A DNA stretch of 64,000 nt from Acidobacteriota bacterium (GCA_016870995.1 VFZU01000009.1:1-64000); one strand, 5' to 3'; numbered from the stretch's first letter, positions 8,734 to 20,260 are shown. The notes: generated by a model not told the origin, from the letters alone. Numbers and translations are program-made.

Positions 8734-10077
8734 TTACTGCCCCAGGCGCTCGTCCATATCCGCCAACACAAAGGCGAAGACTGCAAGCTGCGCAATGTTC
8801 TTTCTGAATTCGACGGGGTCGATTTTGTCGATTGTGTCGGCGGCTGTGTGATGCCATTCCATGTAACGTTTGCCGACAGTGCGGACGCCGCTGCCAATCA
8901 CGCCCTCACGCATAATTGGCCCGATGTCGGTACCGCCGCCACCGGCCGTCACAAGACCAGCTCCGATGGGCGCAAGCAACTTGCCGATCTCCCGCATCTG
9001 CGCGAGAGCCTTGTCGCCGCCTCCAGTCACGCCCAGGCCAATTGGGCGCTCTGTGCCACCGTCCATTTCGATCGCAATGACATGATTCTTCAACTGGTCT
9101 TTGAACTGATCGCGATAGGCAAGCCCGCCCCGAGTTCCGTTCTCCTCATTGGCCCAGAAGACGACGCGAATGGTTCGCTTTGGCCGAAACCCAAGCTGCT
9201 TCAGCAGGATCAGCGCCTGCAGCGGACCAATGCAGCCGCTGGCATCGTCATGCGCTCCCTGCCCGACATCCCAGCTATCCAGATGGCCGCTGATCACCAC
9301 TACCTCTTCAGGCTTTTCGCTTCCCTTCAGCTCCCCAATCACATTGGCCCCATCGGCATCCGGTAGCGTCTTTGCTTCGCTCATATAGTGCACAACCACA
9401 CGCTCGCCGCTCATCACCAAGCGCTCCAGCACACCCAAGCTCTCCTCGGTCAAAGCAGCTGCCGGGATTACAGGAACGCCTGGATCAAAATTCGTGACGC
9501 CTGTGTGTGCCGAATTTGCCGCTGGAATTCCCGCACTGCGAATCAGCACCGCCTTGGCGCCGAGTTTCGCCGCTCGCGAAGGACCGCTCCGCCGGAAGGC
9601 ACCAGTAACTCCATAGCTCACCCATGGCGGATGAAACAAAACGATCTTGCCCTCAACTCCGGCCTTGCCGAGCTTTTCAAGCTCTTCAAAGCTGCGGACA
9701 CCCACCACCTCCGCGGTCAGGTCACCGCCGCCGGTCATCCCGAGACCGAGAATTGACAAAGGCAACTTCACGGGCGAAACAATTTCAGCCATCTCGCGGC
9801 CGCGCACCCAATGCGGAATCTTCACGGCGGGGGTCGACACATTTTCGAGCCCACCAGCGATCATCTGCTGGGCACTCCAGGCCACCGCCCGGGTAAAAGC
9901 CTCGCTCCCACTGAGCCTATGCCCAATACGGTCACACAGGTAGGTGAGCTTTTTCATGCCTTCTTCGTCTGCCATCGCGGCAGCGAGGATCTTGCGGGAA
10001 GCATCGCGATACTTCTCTTCGGTGGTCTGGCCAATTAACAATGCGATTGAGGCAACAAAAAGAATTAGAGTTCGCAT
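8734..10077 (-). CDS. secreted M28-family zinc aminopeptidase/carboxypeptidase
   Basis: A 447-residue exported peptidase with a signal peptide in the first 18 or so residues (MRTLILFVASIALLIGQ). The two-zinc site is readable: His265 (SGHLDSWD), bridging Asp277 (AHDDAS), the Glu311-Glu312 pair (WANEENG), Asp339 (IEMDGG) and His410 (EWHHTAAD). A protease-associated (PA) domain occupies roughly residues 120-230. This layout matches M28 enzymes of the glutamate carboxypeptidase/plasma type. It is divergent from hemH with only 24 bases between the start codons, so the two promoters must overlap. A role in periplasmic peptide use is likely. Confidence 0.94.
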   Translation of the reverse strand: MRTLILFVASIALLIGQTTEEKYRDASRKILAAAMADEEGMKKLTYLCDRIGHRLSGSEAFTRAVAWSAQQMIAGGLENVSTPAVKIPHWVRGREMAEIVSPVKLPLSILGLGMTGGGDLTAEVVGVRSFEELEKLGKAGVEGKIVLFHPPWVSYGVTGAFRRSGPSRAAKLGAKAVLIRSAGIPAANSAHTGVTNFDPGVPVIPAAALTEESLGVLERLVMSGERVVVHYMSEAKTLPDADGANVIGELKGSEKPEEVVVISGHLDSWDVGQGAHDDASGCIGPLQALILLKQLGFRPKRTIRVVFWANEENGTRGGLAYRDQFKDQLKNHVIAIEMDGGTERPIGLGVTGGGDKALAQMREIGKLLAPIGAGLVTAGGGGTDIGPIMREGVIGSGVRTVGKRYMEWHHTAADTIDKIDPVEFRKNIAQLAVFAFVLADMDERLGQ

Positions 10078-10101
10078 GGGAGAATCCTAGTAGTTAAGCA
10101 T

Positions 10102-11118
10102 ATGTCGGACGCAATTCTTTTCGTCAGCTTCGGTGGACCGAATCAGCATGAGGACGTCATGCCGTTTCTTGAGAACGTCACGCGAGGGCGAGGAGTGCCC
10201 CGCGAACGACTGGAACAGGTAGCCGAGCACTACTACCACTTCGACGGCAAATCGCCTATCAACGAGCAAAACCTGACGATGATTGCCGACCTGACCCGAT
10301 TGCTCTCCATCCAGGGTCCGGACATCCCCGTCTATTTCGGGAATCGGAACTGGCACCCGTTCCTCAACGACACCTTCAATCAGATGGAAGCTGATGGCGT
10401 CACGCGCGTATTCGCTTTTGTGACCAGCGCCTTCAGTTGCTACTCCGGCTGCCGCCAATACCGTGAGAACATTTGCGCGGCCCAGGAAGCTACGGGAACA
10501 CAGTCGATGGAGATCAACAAGCTGCGCGTTTACTTTAACCATCCCGGCTTCATTGATCCCCTGGTGGACTGGGTGAAGCAAGCTATGGCCGAGAGCCCGA
10601 ATTCGAGGCTGATCTTCACGGCGCACTCGATTCCGATGTGGATGGCGAATGGGTCCCGTTACGTTGAGCAACTCACGGAGGCGAGCCGCCTGGTAGCAAC
10701 CGGGGCCGGTGTTGAAAGCTTCGACCTGGTGTACCAATCGCGATCTGGCGCGCCGAACATGCCCTGGCTGGAGCCGGACATTCTCGATCACATGCGCGCC
10801 CTGCACGAGCAAGGCACCAAGGATATTCTGATCTGCCCGATCGGCTTCATCTCCGATCATATGGAAGTGCTCTACGATCTTGACGAAGAAGCCCGCCTGC
10901 TGGCCGCTGAGCTTGGCATGAATCTCAAGCGGACGCCGACGTCCTCTCACGACCCGCGCTTCGCGGCGATGATCCGCGAGCTTGTGCTCGAACGAAGAGG
11001 CGATTTGCTAACCCGCATCGCGTTGGGCACCTATGGCCCGAGTCACGATGTTTGCCCCGTTGACTGTTGCACGCCACCGCCCGCGCGACCTGCGGGCAGG
11101 CCCCCTGCCGCACCATGA
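10102..11118 (+). CDS. hemH: ferrochelatase, probably coproporphyrin-type with C-terminal cysteines
   Basis: A 338-residue ferrochelatase inserting iron into a porphyrin at the end of haem synthesis. The catalytic His175 lies in FTAHSIPM and the conserved acid in SDHMEVLYDLD (Glu255). The motif YSGCRQYREN (Cys117) and the Cys-rich tail (DVCPVDCC; Cys318, 322, 323) resemble actinobacterial ferrochelatases that carry a [2Fe-2S] cluster and act on coproporphyrin III. The enzyme may therefore be CpfC rather than a protoporphyrin ferrochelatase, which is an inference. The tail beyond residue 323 is Pro/Ala-rich and probably disordered. The gene overlaps the following dioxygenase-like gene by ATGA. 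Confidence 0.93.
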   Translation: MSDAILFVSFGGPNQHEDVMPFLENVTRGRGVPRERLEQVAEHYYHFDGKSPINEQNLTMIADLTRLLSIQGPDIPVYFGNRNWHPFLNDTFNQMEADGVTRVFAFVTSAFSCYSGCRQYRENICAAQEATGTQSMEINKLRVYFNHPGFIDPLVDWVKQAMAESPNSRLIFTAHSIPMWMANGSRYVEQLTEASRLVATGAGVESFDLVYQSRSGAPNMPWLEPDILDHMRALHEQGTKDILICPIGFISDHMEVLYDLDEEARLLAAELGMNLKRTPTSSHDPRFAAMIRELVLERRGDLLTRIALGTYGPSHDVCPVDCCTPPPARPAGRPPAAP

Positions 11119-11771
11119 GCCTCGAGACCAACGGCTACGACATCTTATCGCCCGGGCTTGCCGACGAAGAGCTAATGGCACTTCGCCATGAGTTCCCGCC
11201 CGATTCTCCAAACCGGCGCAACTTGTTTCTCTTTTCACCTCTCGTCGAAACGTTGGTTAGAAAGGGCTCATTTTCTGCAGCGGCTCAGCAAGCTCTTGGC
11301 CCGAATGCGTTCGCGGTGCGCGCGATCTTTTTCAACAAAATCGAAAAGGCGAACTGGCATGTGCCCTTCCATCAGGACATCAGCGTTCCCGTCAAGGCGC
11401 GTAAGGACGTAGCCGGCTTTTCGGCTTACAGCACCAAGGAAGGGGTGCTGCACGCCAACGCGCCAGCTGAAGTATTGGAGAGGATGATCATCCTCCGGCT
11501 TCATCTCGACGCAGCGACCGTGTCGAACGGCGCGATGAAGCTCATTCCCGGCTCGCATCTCAACGGGCGCCTCTCCGATCCTGTGGAAGGCCACCACCAG
11601 CCTGTTCAGCCGGAGACGATGGCGGGCGAGATCCTGCGCCTGCGACCCCTGCTATTTCACGCCTCGGCCCATTCCAAATCCGATACGCCGCGCCGCGTTG
11701 TACACATTGAGTATGCCGCTCACGATCTGCCGGGCGGTTTAGAATGGGCAGCGCGGGTCAATCCTCTTTGA
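11115..11771 (+). CDS. phytanoyl-CoA dioxygenase-fold protein (PhyH), intact iron site
   Basis: A 218-residue non-haem Fe(II)/2-oxoglutarate oxygenase. The facial triad is complete: His86-x-Asp88 in VPFHQDI and His182 in LLFHASA, with Arg193/194 placed to bind 2-oxoglutarate. RLHLDAAT and GAMKLIPGSH are typical PhyH strand motifs. The start at 11115 overlaps the hemH stop (ATGA); upstream in-frame codons are antisense-like hemH sequence. It is the first of two tandem PhyH-fold genes in the hemH operon. The substrate is unknown. The ferrochelatase link may reflect iron or haem physiology, but this is speculation. Confidence 0.88.
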   Translation: MSLETNGYDILSPGLADEELMALRHEFPPDSPNRRNLFLFSPLVETLVRKGSFSAAAQQALGPNAFAVRAIFFNKIEKANWHVPFHQDISVPVKARKDVAGFSAYSTKEGVLHANAPAEVLERMIILRLHLDAATVSNGAMKLIPGSHLNGRLSDPVEGHHQPVQPETMAGEILRLRPLLFHASAHSKSDTPRRVVHIEYAAHDLPGGLEWAARVNPL

Positions 11772-12301
11772 ATATCAACTTCCAACTGCACAACCACGGC
11801 TTCGAAGTCCGCCGAGAAGCTTGCCCGCCACCAACGCTGCACCAGCTGCAAGAGCAACTACCTGTCGACACAAAGCCCACCGAAGCAGAACTGATCCGAA
11901 TCGTCGATGATATCCTCCATCCCTTCGCAGCCGGTGTTCTGGGTGAATCCGCCCATGTGATTCAGGCGAGTTTTCAATCTCGCGGCATTGCCTCTCAACC
12001 CTGGCACCAGGCAATGCTAACCGCCGCCGCAGGTGAGCCCAATTACGATCGCCATCTGATTGTTCGTCTCTCACTCGACGATTGCACGTTCTTCGATGGA
12101 GCACTTAAACTATGCCCGAGCAGCCACAAACACGGCGTGCTGACCGAGAGAGAAGTTCGGGGTCACAGCATACGGCCATTTTCTTCCCCGGAAATGAAAG
12201 CTGGCGACCTTTTACTGATGCATCCTCTCACCATCCACGCGAGTGCCGCCACGCAATCTACCAATCCCTCCCGCGTGGTTCAAGTTCTGTACTCCGCTTA
12301 A
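11744..12301 (+). CDS. PhyH-fold protein with HxA in place of HxD (halogenase-like iron site)
   Basis: A 185-residue paralogue of the preceding protein, with the same late motifs (GALKLCPSSH; LTIHASAA with His165; Arg177). The iron motif reads His88-Gln-Ala90 (PWHQAM), aligning with HQD in the neighbour, so the carboxylate ligand is absent. In the same superfamily, Fe(II)/2OG halogenases such as SyrB2 replace this Asp with Ala to make room for chloride. Loss of function after duplication is the alternative. The N-terminus is variable: the ATG at 11744 overlaps the previous gene by 28 bases, and a TTG at 11768 overlapping its stop is another possible start. It is the last gene of the hemH-phyH-phyH run. 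Confidence 0.72.
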   Translation: MGSAGQSSLNINFQLHNHGFEVRREACPPPTLHQLQEQLPVDTKPTEAELIRIVDDILHPFAAGVLGESAHVIQASFQSRGIASQPWHQAMLTAAAGEPNYDRHLIVRLSLDDCTFFDGALKLCPSSHKHGVLTEREVRGHSIRPFSSPEMKAGDLLLMHPLTIHASAATQSTNPSRVVQVLYSA

Positions 12302-12335
12302 TATCCGTTTCGACCCAGCTTTTGACACTCATAAA

Positions 12336-12367
12336 TTGACAATCTACACGTGTCGCTAAACTATATA
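12336..12367 (+). promoter_or_regulatory. putative promoter/operator upstream of padR
   Basis: A perfect TTGACA box at 12336-12341 lies upstream of an AT-rich CTATATATGTAG segment around 12361-12372. A second TTGACA at 12322-12327 lies 14 bases upstream. The spacing to TATATA (20 bases) is longer than ideal. CTACA and TGTAG form an interrupted inverted repeat that could be an autoregulatory PadR site. The assignment rests on these motifs and position only. Confidence 0.35.
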
Positions 12368-12383
12368 TGTAGACAACCAACCT

Positions 12384-12713
12384 ATGCCGCAAAAAAAGTC
12401 TGACCTGCTCCAGGGCACGCTCGATCTACTCCTCCTGAAGACCATTGCTCCTGGGCCAATGCACGGCTACGGAATCGCCCAGCGCATTCTGCTGACCTCG
12501 AAAGAAGTGCTTCAAGTGCAGCAGGGGTCTTTATATCCAGCCCTGCACCGTCTGGAGCGCAAGGGCCTGATCACCTCCAAATGGAAGGAATCGGAAAGCG
12601 GCCGCATGGCCAAGTACTATTCTTTGACTGCCGCTGGGAAGAAGCAGTTCAGCACGGAACTTGAGCATTGGCGCCGCTACGCGACGGCCATCTCGCTGGT
12701 ACTCGAGGCCTAA
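12384..12713 (+). CDS. PadR-family transcriptional regulator
   Basis: A 109-residue winged-helix repressor of the short PadR subgroup. It starts MPQKKSDLLQGTLDLLLL, with the hallmark MHGYGIAQRI helix, the wing sequence QQGSLYPALHRLERKGLI, and a C-terminal helix YYSLTAAGKKQF. PadR regulators next to MacB/FtsX-type orphan permeases are a recurring acidobacterial pairing, and here the permease starts three bases after the PadR stop. The regulator probably binds its own promoter and responds to a lipophilic ligand. Because the downstream permease is broken in this copy, PadR may now control other targets or be a relic. Confidence 0.93.
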   Translation: MPQKKSDLLQGTLDLLLLKTIAPGPMHGYGIAQRILLTSKEVLQVQQGSLYPALHRLERKGLITSKWKESESGRMAKYYSLTAAGKKQFSTELEHWRRYATAISLVLEA

Positions 12714-12716
12714 CCG

Positions 12717-15414
12717 ATGCGCATGCCCCGGCAACAACACAACGACGACCTTGAGCGGGAACTCGCCCACCACCTTGCCGAACTCACCGATGAATACGTT
12801 CGCCAGGGCCACACGCCCAAGGAAGCCCGACGTATGGCCAAGCAGCAATTCGGCACAGAAGCGCCAATCAAGGATCAATGCCAGGACGAGTCCCCCTGGG
12901 CCTGGCTGCAATCGATCCTGCAGGATATTCAGTTTGGCTTGCGCCAACTCAGGCAAGCGCCCGTCGTTACGACAGCTGCGGTGCTATCGCTTGCTCTCGG
13001 AATCGGAGCCAACTCCGCGATCATTTCGCTCATTGACACAGTGCTTTGGCGTTCGCTGCCGGTACCGGCGCCCCAGCAGCTCTCCTTCATCCACTGGCAG
13101 GGGCCTGATTTTCCGAATCATCTTTCATGGCGCCGCCGGAAGCATGTTCAAGGACGGAGCAGTGCGAGTTGCGGATTTCTTTTCGATGCAGGCAATCGGC
13201 AATATGCAGAAGGCGACGGAAGGGTGCGCGATCATTTCCGCGTATAGCTTTCCTTCGGCAGCCAGCATCAGCTTTGCCGGCAAACCGGTCGTCGCCCACA
13301 ATCGGCCCGTCGGGGGCCGTTTCTTTGAGGTTCTACAACTACAACCAGCACTTGGGCGCTTGATTCGCGAAGAAGACAATCAAGCGAGCGCACCCGCGGT
13401 TGCCGTCGTCTCACATGGATTCTTCGTGAGTATTCTCGGCAACAACCCAAACGTCATTGGCCAAACACTCCGGATCGACAACAAGCCATACCAGATCATT
13501 GGTGTTCTGCCTGCGTCCTTTTATGGCTTGGTGCCTGGCGACTCCGCTCAGATCTACTCTCCAATGTGGAAGTCTTCCGGGTTCGCTCAACCCCGCAACG
13601 GCAAGATCAACTACAACGACCCTCGTTCATGGAATTCCCAAGTGATTGCCCGCCGCAATTCCGGAGTCGCCCCAGAATCCCTCATGCCCTCGCTCCAAGT
13701 GGCCTTCGTTCAATCCTGGCAGCGGAAAGGGCAGGCCAAGCAAGGCAAGGCCGATCCCACAATCCGGATCGACGACGCCAGCCGCGGGCTCGGCGATCTG
13801 AGTCGTAACTTCCGAGAGCCGCTGCTCTTTTCAGGAGCCTTGCTGGGATTGGTGTTGTTGATTGCTTGTGCCAACATCGCGAACCTCCTGCTAGCCCGCG
13901 CGACGGCTCGTGCCAAGGAAGTTGCACTTCGGATCAGCCTTGGGTGCACCCAGGGCCGACTGCTGCGACAATTTCTCACCGAAAGCGCCATCCTCGCCAC
14001 CATGGACGGACTGTCCAGCATCGGCTTTGCTTATGCCACGGCCAAGACTCTTGGCTCGTTTCTGGCTGGCCGTGACAACTTGCCCATTGACACCTCCATC
14101 GATCCGACCATGCTCGCTTCGATCGGCTTGATCTCGATCCTCACGCTGGTTCTCTTTGGCCTGTTCCCCGCCTGGCGGGCTTCTCGCCTGGATACCAATT
14201 CTGCTCTTAAGGAGGGTTTTGGCAGCCTGGGTTCGACTTCGCGAAATTGATGGACTCCGGGCCGCCTGCTCATCGTCGGACAACTGAGCCTTTCGATCAT
14301 CCTCATCTCCGCGGCCGTTCTGTTTGCGGAGAACTTGCGCAGTCTTGCCACACGCAACCCAGGCTTCGACTCTTCGAACCTGCTTGTCTTCGGCCTGCGG
14401 CCTGGCACCTCCGGATACACCGAAGAATCCCTACCGAACTTTTATTTGCAACTGGAGCAACGCCTGGCCGCAACACCTGGCGTTCAGCACGCGGCGCTCG
14501 CACTGATGCGCCCAATGAATCAGGAAGGCTGGTGGGAGGACTTCCGCGAGGTGGGCAAATCAAAAACCTACCCCACGACCATCAATGGCGTCACCCCCAG
14601 TTATCTCAACATTTTTTCCGGGCAACTGAAGGCGGGCCGTAACTTTACGATGGCCGATATGGCCCCGAACGCCCCGAAGGTTGCGATCCTCAGCGAAGAT
14701 CTCGCCAAGTCGATGTCCCCGAACAGATCGGCGCTCGGCCTCCGCATCCACCAGCTTGGCGGTCCAAATAGCAAGATCGAGCCTGTTGAAGTTGTCGGCA
14801 TTGCACCGGCGATCGCTTTCAATTCCATGAAGGATCGCCCAATGGTAGTCTGGTAGCCTTTCAACCCCAAGACAGATGAGGCCACGGTTGTTCTGCGTAC
14901 CAAGGCAAGCCCCAACTCGATTCTTCCCGCCATCAAGAGTGCCGTCGAGGCAATCGACTCAAAGCTGCCCTTAGTAGACCCCCTCACGATGGAACAACTG
15001 ATGAGCCGCAACTTAAAGCGTGAGCGTATGTTCGCAACACTCTGTGGCTCGTTCGGCATTCTCGCGCTCCTGCTTAGCGTGATTGGCCTTTATGGTGTGA
15101 TGTCGTACAACACCAGCCGGCGGCGCACCGAGATCGGTGTCCGTCTCGCGCTTGGCGCAGAGCCTGGCGGTGTGGCGTGGATGGTGTTGCGAGAAGCGAT
15201 CGTGCTGACCAGCTGCGGCTTGCTGCTAGGAGCTCCAGCGATTTATTTGGGTAGTAGTTATCTCGAGAAGGAACTGTTCGAGCTCAAGCCTCTCGACCCG
15301 GTACTGATCGCGACTTCCATTCTGATCCTCGCCACTTCCGCGGCATTGGCTTCTTGGCTTCCCGCCAGGAGAGCAGCTGCGCTCGATCCCGCAACAGCGC
15401 TGCGCCGGGATTGA
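12717..15414 (+). pseudogene. broken MacB/FtsX-type orphan permease (acidobacterial duplicated permease family)
   Basis: The start at 12717 gives a permease N-terminal domain (DDLERELAHHLAELTDEY, then ARRMAKQQFG) and a first membrane helix (AAVLSLALGIGANSAI). The frame breaks near 13,120-13,145. The rest of the MacB periplasmic domain and the first FtsX block continue one frame over up to an in-frame TGA at 14248-14250. The second half (LLIVGQLSLSIILIS onward) follows in the same frame and is interrupted again by TAG at 14854-14856. It then resumes to the normal C-terminus at 15414. One frameshift and two nonsense codons in an otherwise full-length gene indicate recent decay or sequencing error. 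PadR lies just upstream. Confidence 0.85.
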
Positions 15415-16213
15415 TTAGAGGTCTCCGCCACAGTGCGGGCACTTCTTGCAATTCTCCTGCTTCCTCTCCTTTGCCAGCTCCTCGCTGAACCCACTTGCTA
15501 ACAACCCTGCCGGAATCGCAAATAACCCCACCCCTAGCAACACCGAAATTCCCGCGACCACCTTACCCGCAGCCGTAATGGGATAAACGTCTCCATAGCC
15601 CACCGTCGTTAACGTCACCACACCCCACCACATCGAAGCCGGAATGCTGGCAAACACCTTCGGCTGTGCATCATGCTCGACGGCAAACATCAAGGTCGAG
15701 GTAATCGTCACCAGCGCGAGAACCAGAAACAACGATACGGTTAGCTCCGCACGCCTCAGGCGCAACACCTTCCCCAGCATCCCAATCGATGCGCTGTATC
15801 TGCCAAACTTCAAAACGCGCACAAGCCGAAAAACACGAAGTAGTCGCACCACCACGGAATTCGAGCTCGCCATGGGCATCAAATAATGAGGCGCGATAGC
15901 GGCAAGATCCACCAACGCCATCCAGCTGAATGCGTACCGCACTCGCGCGCGCCAACCCTGACCATACTAGCCGATCTCGGGGCAGATCCATAGGCGCAAC
16001 AGGTACTCAGCACTGAAGAAGTAAACCAGCACTTGCTCTATGTCGGCGAGTACGCCGGCATGCTCGGACATTTCAGGCATCGATTCCAGCACCACTACCA
16101 GCACACTGCTCAAGATCATGAAAATCAGCAGATAGTCGAACGCGTGCTCAAGCGCATGGCCCTGCTCCCCTTGGCTCCAACCACTCAAAGAAACGCTTGC
16201 GCAGCTTCGGCAT
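15415..16213 (-). pseudogene. voltage-gated potassium channel with nonsense codon and probable frameshift
   Basis: A six-helix channel is recognisable. The N-terminus MPKLRKRFFEWLEP starts at the ATG at 16213; S1 is FDYLLIFMILSSVLVV; S3 begins WMALVDLAAIAPHYL; S4 is arginine-rich (VVRLLRVFRLVRVLKFG); the filter is TTVGYGD, and a C-terminal zinc-knuckle-like CKKCPHCGG follows. An in-frame TAG at 15969-15967 splits it between S2 (EYLLRLWICPE) and S3. The N-terminal segment is one frame off the rest, implying an indel near 16,160-16,170, by a G-run. Without these lesions it would be a normal single-subunit KvAP-like channel. It abuts the broken permease tail to tail. Confidence 0.8.
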
Positions 16214-16225
16214 GCGTCGATGATA

Positions 16226-16744
16226 CTACTGGCGCGACTTGAGCATGCGCATCCCCGCCCGAACGTAATCCATCCCGCTTAACACCGTCCCAAGAATCGT
16301 CGCACCTTGCAAAAGATGCAACCAACCGTCGCTGAGAGTAAAGCAACCGGCAAGCATGGTGAGCTGAATCACAGTGCTGACTTTGCCGGATTTCGATGGA
16401 GCGAAATCCTTTTGCCCGGTCTGGCGGTAGACATAGGCACTACCAAAGAGGATCATCAAATCGCGACCCAGAATCAGAGCCATCAGGAAGTCTGGAATCC
16501 GACCCATTTTCCACCAAGCCAGAGTCGCCAGCATCACCCAGACTTTGTCCCCCAACGGATCAAGATAGGCGCCGAGTTGTGAATCGACTCCCATTTTGCG
16601 CGCCAGCCACCCATCCAGCACATCCGTCCAAGACACCCAAAAGAAGATCGTCCAAGCCCAAGGATGCTTATTGAGAATCATCCATCCAATCACAGGCGCC
16701 AGAAACACCCGGCTGAGGGATAAAAAGTTAGGAAACCAGCGCAT
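16226..16744 (-). CDS. pgsA: CDP-diacylglycerol-glycerol-3-phosphate 3-phosphatidyltransferase
   Basis: A 172-residue integral membrane enzyme of phosphatidylglycerol synthesis. The full CDP-alcohol phosphotransferase signature is present: Asp41, Asp44-Gly45, Ala48-Arg49, Gly58, Asp62 and Asp66 in the exact D-x2-DG-x2-AR-x8-G-x3-D-x3-D spacing. Four to five hydrophobic helices fit the family. The start at 16744 lies inside the end of lpxC (17-base overlap), so it is translated from the lpxC message. It could instead be another CDP-alcohol transferase, but size and N-terminus (FPNFLSLSRVFLAPVI) best fit PgsA. Confidence 0.88.
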   Translation of the reverse strand: MRWFPNFLSLSRVFLAPVIGWMILNKHPWAWTIFFWVSWTDVLDGWLARKMGVDSQLGAYLDPLGDKVWVMLATLAWWKMGRIPDFLMALILGRDLMILFGSAYVYRQTGQKDFAPSKSGKVSTVIQLTMLAGCFTLSDGWLHLLQGATILGTVLSGMDYVRAGMRMLKSRQ

Positions 16745-17618
16745 GCGCGACGCGATCCACGCGCTGATCGAAGTGGATCACCTCATAGAGCGTGGGGTCG
16801 CTCATAATCTTCGAAACCAGTGCCACGTGCATTGCGTGACCGGCGCGTTCAGCAATCACCTGGCCGAGAATGGGCCGCCCGATCAGAGCCAAATCTCCGA
16901 TCAGATCGAGCACCTTATGCCGAACCGGCTCATTGGCATAACGCAGACCCTCGGGGTTTAAGACCCCTTCTTTGGTGAAACAAACTGCATTCTCCAGCGA
17001 AGCCCCGCGAATCAACCCCATATTCCGCATCTGATCGAGTTCGTGTTCAAAGCCAAAAGTACGGGCTGGGGCGATTTCCTCAGAGTACTTGTCTGGCGTC
17101 ACCTCAAACTCAAGCTTCTGGCGTCCGACGATTGGGTGGTCGAAATACACATCGCAATTCAAAACAAAGCGGTCTGACGGCAACATCCGGATCCGCTTAC
17201 CGTTTCCTTCGACCGAAATTTCGCGAGTCAACCGCAAATAACGCCGCTGCCGCCGCAGCTTCTTAACCCCCGCCTCACGCAACAACAACACCCACGGCAA
17301 GCTGGACCCATCCAGAATGGGCACCTCCAGATTGTCGATTTCAATGATCGCGTTGTCGATCGTCATGCTGTAGAGCGCACTCAAAAGGTGCTCTGTGGTC
17401 GAGATCAACACACCCTGCCGCATTAAACTTGTGGCATATGAGACACGGGCGACGTGTTGAAAACTAGCCGGAATCTCGAAGCCGTTCAGATCCGTTCGCT
17501 GAAAAACGATACCGGTGCCTGCGGGAGCGGGCAGAATCCTGACATTTGAGGGAACCCCATGATGGAGCCCGACGCCGTGTGTCGCCACAGGCTGTTGAAT
17601 GGTGGTTTCAAACTGCAA
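16728..17618 (-). CDS. lpxC: UDP-3-O-acyl-N-acetylglucosamine deacetylase
   Basis: A 296-residue LpxC, the committed step of lipid A synthesis in the cytoplasm. The zinc ligands are visible: His77 in STTEHLLSAL (with Glu76 as base), His234 and Asp238 in VRHKVLDLIGD, with Asp242 and the catalytic His261 in AGHAMH. Length is close to that of the E. coli enzyme (305). The gene confirms an outer membrane with lipid A. A plausible promoter lies at 17671-17699, and pgsA overlaps its 3' end, so the two lipid genes form one unit, divergent from polA. Confidence 0.97.
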   Translation of the reverse strand: MQFETTIQQPVATHGVGLHHGVPSNVRILPAPAGTGIVFQRTDLNGFEIPASFQHVARVSYATSLMRQGVLISTTEHLLSALYSMTIDNAIIEIDNLEVPILDGSSLPWVLLLREAGVKKLRRQRRYLRLTREISVEGNGKRIRMLPSDRFVLNCDVYFDHPIVGRQKLEFEVTPDKYSEEIAPARTFGFEHELDQMRNMGLIRGASLENAVCFTKEGVLNPEGLRYANEPVRHKVLDLIGDLALIGRPILGQVIAERAGHAMHVALVSKIMSDPTLYEVIHFDQRVDRVAHALVS

Positions 17619-17670
17619 TGGAATCCTCCGGGACGGGAGTGCACTGCTCTGACTTGTACTTCAACTCCAT

Positions 17671-17699
17671 ACTGTAACAAGCCTATGGATTTCTGTAAA
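17671..17699 (-). promoter_or_regulatory. putative sigma70-type promoter of lpxC
   Basis: On the minus strand TTTACA (17699-17694) is followed after 17 bases by TACAGT (17676-17671), about 50 bases upstream of the lpxC start. The surrounding DNA is distinctly AT-rich relative to the genes on either side. Confidence 0.45.
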
Positions 17700-17824
17700 C
17701 CATTGATTTGTAAAACTTTCTTACTCAAAAAACGTGTCTCAAATACAACACACAAGCCGAAAGAGTGTGTCCCGAATACACCACCCGCTCGCGCCTCCAA
17801 CCCGAGTATCATAAGGATACTCCC

Positions 17825-20260
<2,436 letters not shown>

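Noticed and set aside
12717-16213. Possible stop-codon reassignment (TGA/TAG read as sense) to explain the interrupted permease and channel
   Set aside because: TGA and TAG end many intact genes in the window at their expected lengths, and frameshifts are also present in the same two genes.
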